The position numbers and the translations under genes were made by a program. A stretch of 64,000 nucleotides of DNA from Adiantum capillus-veneris. Lineage: Eukaryota; Streptophyta; Polypodiopsida; Polypodiales; Pteridaceae. The notes under the pieces are model-generated. The model made no database searches, was not told where the DNA came from, and was given only the letters and a program-made list of their open reading frames with translations. Shown here in pieces: positions 10,693 through 22,000 of this stretch; position 1 is the first letter of the stretch; every line of letters starts with the position of its first letter. The DNA lies in assembly GCA_014529385.2 (NCBI GenBank), contig CM043970.1:61509523-61573522 (forward strand), given 5' to 3'.

Positions 10693-13600
10693 TGATGTCA
10701 TTCACTTCTAAAATCCACTAACCTGGCATATCGAGTCCACTTATATGCCGGGGTTTCTCATCCGGTATGTTTGCCTGTGACAGTAATGTAATGAAATAGA
10801 AACCAACAATAGCAAGCCATGTGAAGGGTTAAAAAGGAGCATCCTGAACTGAACCAAGGCACCTTGATTTTATGATCATATAATCTTAGTTATCAGATAA
10901 GTACCATGATAGTCTCAAGTAACAATCCACGATCTTCGGCACTCTCACCCAACCCAAAACCACATATTGAGAAACCTGTGCTTGAAACACAACACAAGCA
11001 AAATATTACAATCATAAAGAGATGCAAAAGCGAAGCTTGAGGAGAGTAAAGACCAGAAATGTAGTCACAACAATTTTCAGAATAGATATAAGCTAACAGG
11101 ATGAATAGAAATGGGTTTTTGGTTCAGAAGCTTTTCACCACCACTGCTCAGTTTTCTTTAAGAAAATTAGGCTTACAAGGTACAAAAGAGGCTTGTATGT
11201 AGAAACAAGAATTACCTTACAATAATGACAAGCCTTTCAATGGCAACACTGCAATACTTGCCACAGATAATGCTTCACGATTCCAATTGTTTCCAATTTT
11301 TCAGGAATCATCTTTGTAAAAGTTTACTTGCAATACTTCAGTCTCGTGATGCATCCCTCTAGAACTTGGAAGATTCATTTTATTTTCATGTAAACCTAGA
11401 ATGGGGCCAGATTCACTTTTAAAGAAAGTGCTAGTTGCTGACTCACAGTGGTCATCCACGGTGAATATAACCATTAGCTCCATCATGCATATTATAGGCC
11501 AAATATTTTGACACATCCCAACTAACGTCATCAGTGATGAACTAAGTAAGAATCATGGACATCTGCCGTCTCAAAGGCATATCCAAGGACTCCCCTCACA
11601 AGCTTTGCTATCCTTGGATTGCTAAATCTGGTAAGCACGGGCTCCCACCTGAAATCCGCTCAGAGTAAACCCCAGGCAATGAGCCTTGCCTGTTGTTGGC
11701 TCCAAACACGGACACATTGTCCCTTGCCCAGATGGCAAATACACTTCATTCTGGGCCTGATCTTCTCTTGGCTAGGTTCCCGACCACTTCCCAACACGCT
11801 CTCTTTCCCAAGGGATCATTGTCAAAGACAGGCAATGCATAAAAACGAAAGATTCAGGTTCCCAAGTAGCCTGAGACAATAAGGACCCTTCCAGATAACT
11901 ACAAAATTGTGGGCAACACCATTATGCACCACAGCTAACTAAGATCTAGTATGTCATTTGAACTGTTAGCGGGATCTTTTTGTATGCTTCAGAAATAAAA
12001 TGCCAGGATCTGCTAAATTTTTGGCATGTCCTAATAGCATCATGCTGAGTCCAAGCAGGGGAGATCGCACATTGGACAACAGGTCGCCCGCATGCAAGCA
12101 CAGTTGCACATCCAAAAGGGTTCCTCTAAGTCCTCTGTGTGTGCCACGCCTGTACGTGTGCTACAGTAAATCTAGATGACCAAGCAGGTTAGCTGTATGT
12201 TTCTTCACAACGGGAGCCTCTTATGCTAGAATAAATATAGTCCATTAGATTGTTAGCATGTTACAACACCATGGAAAATGAAGTCCGTCCAAGAGAGCAG
12301 AATCCACAGATACATACCAGGAACAACCATAGAAAAAGGCATGTACAGACATAGATTGATCCGTGATGTTTACCTGACACATCACGCTTTGCAGTCTCCT
12401 GAGCAGAAAGACTTCTATCTTCTACTGAGGCCCCGCCAACAACACAACCTAATCCAACGTTTACATCCTTCTGAAACTCTCAATACTTCAAAAATAAGAA
12501 AAGTTAAATTTCAGGCTTGAAAAATAAGCATACGACTTAATGCAATTTTCATACAAAGAGATGACCTCCTTACATCTAGAAAATCTGAAGCTTACAGAAC
12601 CAATTCTCTTTTTCTTAAACCTCACCAAAACATTGCCTATAGTTAAGGTACTGAAAGAAAGGAAAAAGTAACTGAGCTATTGGCTGCCTAAAGGCTCAGA
12701 AGAACAGACAATAATTTGAGCTGCAATTATATAGACGGTGGTTACACTGCAAAAGCACTAGCTCAGAATTTATAATAGAGGGTCACCTCTGCACTGCTAC
12801 AAGCCCCAGACCTTTCTAAGAGCAACAATCAATCACAAGGATAGTGAGGCAGGATCTCCAATCTGTATCAAAAAAACTCTCTCGCATGAGAACTTCATCA
12901 AATGAGTTCTGTAAATAGGGATTTGCAGTTTCATCTTGTGATTACCACACTTGTACTCCAGAGCCTAGGCAGCCCTACCCATACACCGAGTTTAGGGTGT
13001 CGACAGCAAAAGATCAAGAATGGGCAATACAAGCATTGTGACATGTAACATCTGTGATCACAAGCTAAGAGAAGCAATGTGGAGAGAAGATGTCAAGAAA
13101 AAAGCAAAAACTTGCTTTATCTGCCAACGCTACAACTACAGCAGGGGAAGAATTTCCTCAAGACGCTTTTGAGGGTGTCCCTTCTTGTTACAGATTAACC
13201 CCACATTAGAATTTTGAGCAAGTTACTTTTCAAGGCCCATAAAATCATCTACAAGCCTTAATTGTGGACATTTATCGTACTTTACAGTGTACACATCACT
13301 TCAAACATTTACATTCTGACCCAATGTGAGTGTCAAATACATAAAGAAATACTGCAAGAAGCACCAGTTTTGAGGTAACTAATTCTTTGAGGGTGACAAT
13401 CTAGTCATCTTTGTGCCTCGAGTATTGTTAACCATACATTTCCATATGGAAGCCGTTTTCATTCACACTGTTGCCTTTCAAGTTCCTTGGTCTTTTTGCA
13501 GTGAGAAATCTAAGTCGTGCTCTCTACTCACTCAGCTCCAAGCCCAAGACTCACATGTACAATGGGGGTGTCAAGGCTCCAACTCTGTCGGAGAGTGCAG

Positions 13601-15991
13601 GTGAAAAAGTGCTAGACTGAACACACATCCCAATACTAACCAGCAGGGCATATTGTCACAAGACGGGCACCACGTGCCAATAGAAAAGAACAGACTGAAA
13701 CAGACTTTTAGCACTTCAATAACAACTGAATTGAGAGAGAGAGAGAGACGACTCGCGACACGGAGTCGCGGAATTCCACCCAAGAGAGTATTCGCCCCAA
13801 ACCTTGGCGCACCTTTTGGTATTTCTTTATATTGCATCAACACAGTACAAGCCGGTACTCCAGACTCTGCACCTTCTCCAGGAACCATGCCAGAGAATGA
13901 GCCCTAGGCCTTTGGCCTAAAAAGCAATTACAGTGAAAAGCCTTCAAACTTAAAAGCTTCTGGTCCAAAAGCAAAACCAAAAATTTGCCAACGTAAATCA
14001 TGGAAATCTGTAAAGCCTGCCACGTCATCGGTTAGCGCAATTTTCGGAAGAGTTAGGGTTTCCAGAATTAGGGTTTGCAGATTTTAGGGTTAGGGTTTCC
14101 AGAATTAGGGTTTCAGCAGTTAGGGTTTTGGGCAAAAATTAGGGTTAGGGTTTCTGCTCACGGGCAACCACGTCATCACTTTGTGACACTTCTTCTATTA
14201 CTTGTTCTTCTTATGGTTTAGTCCCCTCGGCCGGCATCTGTAAGTCGACTCCATTCTTTAGGCTTTGACACGTATAGCAGTTTGTTACATCTCCCCTTCT
14301 TGAAAGAGAGTAATCGTCCGCGATTACAGCATATCTGCAAAACAACTCAAGTTAGCTCAAAAATTTCCGAGGGTCATTCCGAGGGACATTTCGAGGGACA
14401 ATCAATTTACTCTTTTTATTAAGGAGTTAGCTTCTCCTTCCGGCTGTTTTGATCAAGGAGTTAGCTTCTCCTTTCTGCTCTTTTGATCAAGGAGTTAGCT
14501 TCTCCTTTCGACTGTTTTGATCAAGGAGTTAGCTTCTCCTTTCGTCCAGATCGGAACTCTTGATATTCCGGCGTAGTAAAATTAGCCATCACACCCAGAC
14601 CGTACTGATCTTCCACGGGTGTCTTGATGCACTAAAATTACATACCCAAGCAATCTCGTCCAATAAGGAATATTCAGTAATTGGCACATCACAATGCAAC
14701 ACAAATGCTTACATATGCATGTTACAAGACACAACAAATAGCGCCGCTGAGCACTACGCCAAGACAAACAGTCTACGGTATGAAGCTACTCAACGACGAC
14801 CTCGTCACTCCCCGCACAAATAACCTAAAAAGGTCCGGGCCATGAGCTCAAAGGACTGTACAACCAAACGCTCCCCAGACCGCAGTTTGCGTCACTTGGA
14901 GGTTTAAGCATACAACCAAACGCTCCCCAAGCATTGGCCTGCGTCGTTCGGAGGTTTTCTAGCATACAACGAAACTCTCCCCAGGCATCGGCATGCGTCG
15001 TTCCGAGGTTTTCAAACATACAACGAAACGCTCCCCAGGCATCGGCCTGCGTCGTTCTGAGGTTCAAACAATACCAAAACAGTATTTCTCACTTCTCCAC
15101 CCGGGAGTAAAATCACCAATCATTGAAACCAGTATCAAACCAGAGTCCAACAATTCAAATCGGCACCAAAACAGGTTCAAAACAGATACTATCCATTTCA
15201 AACAAATTCCAAACAGGAACACCAAACAAGATCAAACAGACTTAAAAAGCAATCTCGACATCAGTCGAGCTCGAAAAGTCGATTGACTTTCCATCTTGAA
15301 ACCTGCACCAAAAATTAGGGTTAGGTTCCTTCCATGAGGTCGTAGCTGAGCACAACATGGTCCATCAGCTCTTGGACAGACAGTGTTTCTTTGGCGGCGA
15401 TGGTAGTCCCAAGATAGCAATCGCACTGAACCTCCGAGGTTATCAACAAGAGACACCTGCTGAGAGATGTCTAGAAATTTCAAGCTATAATCTGCTAGGG
15501 TTCCATGGCAAGCATTTCAGGATACCCCACTCCACCAGAAGTTGCACTCCGAAGGAAGATGTCAAAAACCATATAACTTCGGGAAAAATTTTTCTTGAAA
15601 GCTTGGCGAAGTACTTGGGAGTATGGTGCTTGGTAGCTGTAGACATCGACATCTGCATGGCACTGCTTCTGAGAAAAATAGTGACTTGAAACAAATCTGG
15701 ATCCTTCTCTTGCAAGTGATCTTAATTGGCTTATGCCCTGTAAGACAAGCGGTGAATACGGGAGCGCGCCCGATGCGCGATGAAGTAAGGGTGGGAGTGG
15801 CTAATAAGTCCGGGCTGGCGGGCGAAGATACCGTGAATAAAATTCCAAAAGCTCTGTCTGCTCTTTTGTAGGACCGGTATGCTTTCAAAAAAGCACACAC
15901 CTGATGCTCTGATACCACTGCCACAAGACGGGCACCACGTGCCAATAGAAAAGAACAGACTGAAACAGACTTTTAGCACTTCAATAACAAC

Positions 15992-16064
<73 letters not shown>

Positions 16065-18958
16065 GACACGTGACATGGAGTGGCGGAATTCCACCCCAAA
16101 GAGTATTGGCCCCAAACCTTGGCGTGCCTTCAGGAAGCATGCCAAAGAATGAGCCCTAGCCTCATATTTAAAGGCCTTTGGACTAAAAAGCAATTACAAT
16201 GAAAAGCCTTCAAACTTAAAAGCTTTTGGTCAAAAGCAAAACCAAAAAGCTTACAGCGTAAATCACGGAAATCCGTACAACCTGCCACATAATCAGCCAG
16301 CGCAATTTTCGGAAATCTCCCTGCTGCCCTTAGGGTTAGGGTTCGGTTTCTGCAGTTTCAGGGTTAGGGTTTCCAAAATTAGGGTTTGCAGATTTTAGGG
16401 TTCGGGTTTTCAGAATTAGGGTTTCAACAGTTAGGGTTTTTGGAATTAGGGTTTGCAAGTTTTAGGGTTAGGATTTCAAAAATTAAGGTTTGCAGGTTTT
16501 AGGGTTAGGGTTTCAACAGTTAGGGTTTTTGGCAGACATTAGGGTTAGGGTTTCTGCTCTCGAGCAACCACATCATCACTTTGTGACACTTCTTTTGTTA
16601 CTTGTTCTTCTTAGGGTTTAGGCCCCTCGGCCGGCATCTGTAAGTCGGCTCCATTCTTTAGGCTTTGACACATCAGCAATTTGTTACACATATACAAAAC
16701 ATAGAGGACAACCAATGGCTAATATAATATCTTAATCAACACAGCTACGCCTATCTCCGAACTGTGGTGGCAGTAAACCAACAACGATATCCTCTCGACC
16801 ACCACTTTCTCTGTCTACCACGTATCTTCGATTACTAGTACAATTGCCTGAACCTAAGCCCAACTGTAACTGTCGTCCATGTCCTGTGACATTGTAGCCA
16901 GCTACATGTTGCCCGTCACAAGACCACTCACCGTCTCAGAGAGTGGTGGTATAGCTAGCTCCCACAACTTTGCAAAGTAAAGGTGGTGATATGTACAATG
17001 GGAAACAGCAGAAAACTGCGGAACTATTGATGCTCCGAGGATGCCGGCGGCACGAAGAGAGGCGGGTATGGGGATGGAGGCCATGCCGCCACGCATATGG
17101 AGTAAGATAGGGGCCAAAGCCTGGATGAGCGTATATCCGTTAAGGCATTGCTGACCCATGAGTTGGTGGAAGGGGGGCAATGTGAGACAGTGGGCGCAGG
17201 TAGCTGGTAGCCTGAAAAACCACCGAAAGAAGACGCATAAACTGACAAGAGTGGCTGTGTAAATGTAGAGAAAGATGACCCCACAAAACAGATGGGGAAG
17301 CCAGATGAGGAGACGTTGTTGTCACATGCCTCTCTGCACCATGAGAAACAATAGCAGCATCCATGATCCTCTCTGCGGGTACTAACAAACTAGCAACACT
17401 AGTAACAATAGTAGAAGGCACAACATTGGATTGTAAGACAGAGGATTGCGAAACCGCAACCGAATAAGCATAAGCACACGTAGGAGACACACTAGCCACC
17501 ACAAGAGTTTGCTCCTGGATAGAGGACAGTTCATTGGTGTTATGTCCTGCTAATAACAGGAGAGGGGATCTAGTCCATGGCGCCGTCGGATGGGTGTCCA
17601 GTGTCCGGGCGGACGTAGTATGAACCCGGCCAGTGTGGCAGTCGCTTTCATAAAAAGAGGCCAAGGCCTCATTTGGAACTATTGAGTCTCGACCCCCACT
17701 GGCAGAGTGCCACTAGTTAGCCTGTGAGGCTAGGAGTGCACGAGGTCACCTCGAGGAGGTGAGGCCGGATGGTATGGGACGCTCGGTCTTACAAGTGCAT
17801 GCCTACGTCCTCGGACGCTTGCCCTAGAGGCTCCTTAAATTTCAACCATGACTATTGCTTGGCATAAGATTCTGAAAATATTTAGTTCGTCTTCCAAAGA
17901 TCTTGCAAAACTATTGTAGGAAATATCAAAGTGTGAGACAATGTGTATCCTTAAAATGAGGCATGCATCAAAAATGTGACATGCACTCGTCATCACTGAT
18001 CCAAAAAAAGCAAATGAGCAGGGTGTGTCTAGCACGGAGAGCTACCGGATGGTGGCTATGGTCCGGTAATTCGTCCAACGCGTGTCCATGGGCGGTCCGT
18101 GTAGCCGGGAGATACTCCCGCTAGTTCGTTTCAGGGTATCAAAGCTAGCTTGGCTACTAGTTGGACCTTGTACACACTTACGGAGCAATGGCTGATTGGG
18201 GCAAGCTGTTTTGATGTAAAATTTAATATCTTCATCTTTTTCTTCTCTTATGTAGCTTTGCAGGTGATGTTTTCCATATAATTTTCACTGTTTTTTTTCA
18301 GAGGAAATCAGAAATTTGCATAGTGCAATGCTGGTTTTTGCTGATTTTCTCAGAAAAAAACAGAACTTGAATTATTTTCTGCAATTTTGCAGATTTTAGT
18401 CAAAAAATATAGAGGTTTATGATGTAATCTCTCTGACTTTATAGAATTGTGCTAAGAAACAATGGTTTGGTGCGTAATTTTGCTCATTTTCCAGATTATT
18501 ACAACTGTTTTTACACAAAATTCAGAAAATTGCTGATTTTTTGTTCAATTAAACTTCATTTCTCCCTTGCTGATGGAGAGAGAGACTTAAAGAAGAGAGA
18601 GAATACTTTCTTGAACTGTAAAAAAGAAAAGGACCAACCTGCTCTATAGAGAGAATCCCTGTGGCGAGCGCTTGGCACGGAGTCCGCCAACAAGAGAGAA
18701 AATCACGGCGTAGAGAGAGAGAAGCAGACTAGCCTCGAGAAGAGGCCAACCCAGTTGCAACATAGAGAGAGAAATTATTCGCAAGGAGATTGGAACGTGG
18801 AGAGAAAGTTATTGTCCTGTGAAATACCCCTTAAGTGAGGATTAGTTAATTAGTGTAATATGGAGAACTACAAACTAAGAGAGAAAAGATGAACGACTAT
18901 CAAATTATTATCCATGCCTATCACAGGCTTTTTACAGATAGATGGGGTGTGCTCTAGC

Positions 18959-19000
<42 letters not shown>

Positions 19001-22000
19001 GGGTGATGAGGTGGATGACAACGACAATCTAGGGCGCTCCATTTTGCGTTTGTTGCTAAATTGGCTTTATCTTACAGAAAAATAATTCTAAATGAATTAT
19101 TGGAATTTTAAGTGAGAGGGCTTTTCTCACTAGAGACATCCAAGTACAGAGTATTCATAGTGCGTCATTCAAAGTAATGACGGGAGCACTGAGAACGGGA
19201 ATATCTGTAAGGCCACCAAGAACGAGTACTTCTGATGCGTCACATCGGACGGGTGACAGGGACCATCGGAAAGAAGTATCCGACCATCCGGGAACGGACA
19301 TCTCTGATGCGTCATAGGATGGGTGACATAGAGCATCGTGAAGGAGATTGTACTGTAAGTTCGGTAGGAAAGGACTAGGTGATGGGTATTCCTGATGCGT
19401 CACAAGGTGGGTGACGGGTGCATCGAAAAGGGAATATCCATAGTCGGGAGGAAATTCCGAACTGTGTTAGAATTGTGCACAAGGAAAAGCAAGCACTTGA
19501 ATGAAGACGGGTTCAGAGGAAACTTTGAGGAAAAACAGATGCTTTCTGAGAAAGCGGGATTGCTTTTCGGGAAAGCAGATGCTTTCCCACGAGGAAGTTT
19601 ATGTTTGCATTGCAATTGTGCGTGTGATTGCATCCAAGGACGCCTGGGAAGTGCTGTGAAAGCATTGTTTTTAACTTATAAGGTTTTATTGAGTTTTTGG
19701 GCAGGTTCAGACTATTTTTTTTAAATACGCCAGCCGCCCATTTAATAAGTGGGCAGCCATCTGATAAATAAGGCAACAAATCAGCCAGCGTTTTCTCTCT
19801 CTTTTTTTGGCAGAACGGAAAAAAAAAACAAAAAAAAAAATTATTAGAAAAAAAAAACGGCCGCGATCTCTACGCAAGCAGCTATTCGTGCCTATAAAAG
19901 CATCACATGCCCTCACTCAGAGGGGAGGACCAATCTTTGCAAGGAGGAGATACTGCTGCAGATTTCAGCCGTAAAGAAGACGTTGCCGATGATGCCCATG
20001 GCTGCCCCAAGAGTACCAGATGTCACCAAGACCCAATGCACGAGTTCCCTCACGAAGAAGTGCCTACAAAGCGTGTTTCCATCACAACAAGTTGCTGTTT
20101 TTCTGTGTTTTCAACCCATAAACGCCGTAGACGGAGTTGATTTACCAGAAGGAACCCGAGAACACACCTCTTTTGTGTGTAGGATTGGAAGAGAGGATTT
20201 TCTATGGAGAGATCTCTTCCGAGGAATTGCTTTTCGAGAATCGAGTTGCGTTTCGAGCGTCAAGACTTTGAAGGTAACGATTTTCATGTTCTGATCTTTG
20301 AGTATTTGATTGCAGGTGTACTTCCTCTTCGTGAGGGAGTAGGAGCAGAGGAAGGCATGAGCCTCTGCAGGAGAAAAGCGCTCTGAGGAACTAGAGCCAG
20401 ATCAGCCCAGGGGTTTTGTACCCGAGTTTGGGAAGTAGATCCACGGATCGGAGAGAGGTAGTCTCTCAAGTTGTGATCCAGAAGTTGGGATTCCCAAGTA
20501 AGGACTTCGTGTCCAGGAAAGCAGAGTTGTTCTACGGGAAGAGGACTCTGGAAACAGAGTTGGAAAAGAGAGTTGCAGGGATGTCATTCCCTGAGTCTGG
20601 AAGGTGAGATCCAGAGGCAAGAACCTTGATTCTCGAGGAATTGGAATAAGGAACGGAAGTTCCTTGGAATAGGGTTTTGCCCTAGGAATCGGAAGCTGAG
20701 GCTTCCAGGAACCATCAAGTCTTATTCTAGAACGAACGTGGTAATACGTTCGGTTCAAGTGCTTGTATAGACTTCTCCTCAGTAATAAAGATACTATTAC
20801 GCGGGGGGGGGGGGGGGGGGGGGGGGGGACCAGCCTATCTTCTGGTCCCCAGTACTGTGTCGATCTTCTCACTCTCTATCTCTCTCTCTATTTATTTCTC
20901 TCTATATCCTCTGGCTTCAGTAATAAGTGATAAATCCTATTTATCCAAATGTATTTTATATTGTTATGCGCTCTCGTTTGTGACAGTGGTATCAGAGCAT
21001 GGTCTCCTCTCTTTCTCTGTAAAGGAGGAGGACGACTCTGGGAAGATACAAGAAGAAGCCATGACAAGCCAAGAGAGAAGTAAGTAGGCGGAACCCTAAG
21101 TCCTGCAAGGAAAAGCTCGCAGAGTTGGAAAAAAAAAATTCTCTCTGCAAGACGTCGACACAAGGCTTGGGATTCTCTGAGAAGGCGACAAGAGCATGAT
21201 GCTCAAGAACCTCAAGAATCCAAGGAGCGGAATGCTTGAGATTCTTCAGAATCCAGAAAATATCCATGAACGTCAATCCAGAACTATAGCCATGAAATCC
21301 CGTCATTCCGGGAAGGATATGAAGAAGGTCTTTAGACCTCAGAACACTGCGGTCAAGTTTGATACTTTTGACGGATGGGAAGATGTCCCAAAAGCTAACG
21401 CTTTCATTTGACAGTTTGAAGTTGCCTTTGCAAACGGCAATTTCTGAAAAAGCGTCGAAGATGAGGCATGTGATTAAACACCTCAAGGGGATTGCAAGTA
21501 CTTGGTGGTATACCAAAGCTCTGCAAGGAACTTACAACAAGACTTGGATTCAATTCAAGGCTGAATTTTTTTGACAAATTTTTTTCCTCTATGCTTTGAA
21601 GAAGGCATCCAAGAAGATTGGGATCGGTTTGCCCAATAGGAACACAAGTGAGTCAAAGCAAGTAGTGGTTCACTCTTGCCCAAGTAGCTCCATTCTTGAT
21701 CCTCTCTGAGGACGGCAATATGAACAAATTTAACTAAGGACTTTTGCCCGAATTTGTAAACCCATATGCAAGATACTTTGCAGCAGATGGTGGAGTCAGC
21801 AATACAAAGCTGAAAGTGTACACCTTAGTGTACATAGAATCCAATCCCCGTGGTGGGACGGGAAACATTGAACATAGAAAGTTTGGAGTACGGGAATTAA
21901 ATCTAACTCCTGAGTTCTTGAATAGAAGACCCTCGAACTCTAAGTGAGAGGGCAGGTTTTTAATCAAAGTTACATCTTTGAGGAAATCATAAAGTGCATT

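Larger units (their letters stand above)
13654..16688 (-). mobile_element. Element I: complete non-autonomous LTR retrotransposon, TSD CATAT
   Basis: 3035 bp, minus orientation, flanked by CATAT at 13649-13653 and 16689-16693. The LTRs are 15919-16688 (5', 770 bp) and 13654-14289 (3', 636 bp). On the minus strand the 5' LTR is followed by one base and a primer binding site TGGTATCAGAGC (15906-15917), complementary to initiator tRNA-Met in plants. A purine-rich tract (14290-14306) precedes the 3' LTR. The 1.6-kb interior has no gag or pol, only two minisatellites and short frames, so the element must have been mobilised by proteins of another element. It is related to J (480-853). Confidence 0.9.
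15919..16688 (-). mobile_element. Element I 5' LTR
   Basis: Minus-strand start TGTAACAAATTGC at 16688, end CTTGTGGCA at 15919, next to the primer binding site. It contains a long GA tract (15997-16063) and a long cluster of TTAGGGTTT words (16330-16560). Confidence 0.9.
16694..19045. other. Unassigned intron segment with overlapping minus-strand frames
   Basis: About 2.35 kb. 16740-17664 has three overlapping minus-strand frames (174, 86 and 92 codons) and a further open stretch ending near 16734. They are rich in Ser, Ala, Pro and Leu and I recognise no domain; this may be a broken transposon or gene. 17690-18140 has GC-rich sequence with many GG/CC words. 18240-19000 is AT-rich with GAGAGA clusters. 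A GA tract is at 18963-18997. Confidence 0.35.
19051..20985 (+). mobile_element. Element F 5' LTR
   Basis: 1935 bp, TGTTGCTAAATTGG...TTTGTGACA. It contains a TATA box (19892-19899), an AATAAA signal (20784-20789) and a poly-G run (20803-20828). Very similar by eye to the 3' LTR. Confidence 0.92.

Noticed and set aside
10433-10705. Proline/lysine-rich frame on the minus strand
   Set aside because: Produced by the G and T homopolymers in a QTRT2 intron; it overlaps a real exon in another frame.
11540-11880. Minus-strand strings resembling QTRT2 blocks ([10 protein letters not shown], and a [10 protein letters not shown] tail)
   Set aside because: They are in different frames with stops, and the true blocks were found with correct splice sites at 10905-10975 and 10495-10422. 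Chance similarity within an intron.
14421-14544. CRISPR-like direct repeats
   Set aside because: No unique spacers; it is a 34-bp tandem minisatellite in a plant retrotransposon.
14825-15067. 18-residue repeat protein on the minus strand
   Set aside because: A by-product of the 54-bp minisatellite period; no start context or conservation evidence.
15357-15945. Several overlapping frames (82-127 codons) in element I
   Set aside because: No retrotransposon or host domain; they overlap each other on both strands and extend into LTR and primer site.
16330-16560. Internal telomere array
   Set aside because: Words are dispersed with spacers and present in both LTRs of one element, so they are LTR sequence, not a telomere remnant.
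18120-18200. GGTATCAAAGCTAGC as a primer binding site of another LTR element
   Set aside because: Lacks the leading T and any identifiable LTR end or pair; too weak to annotate.
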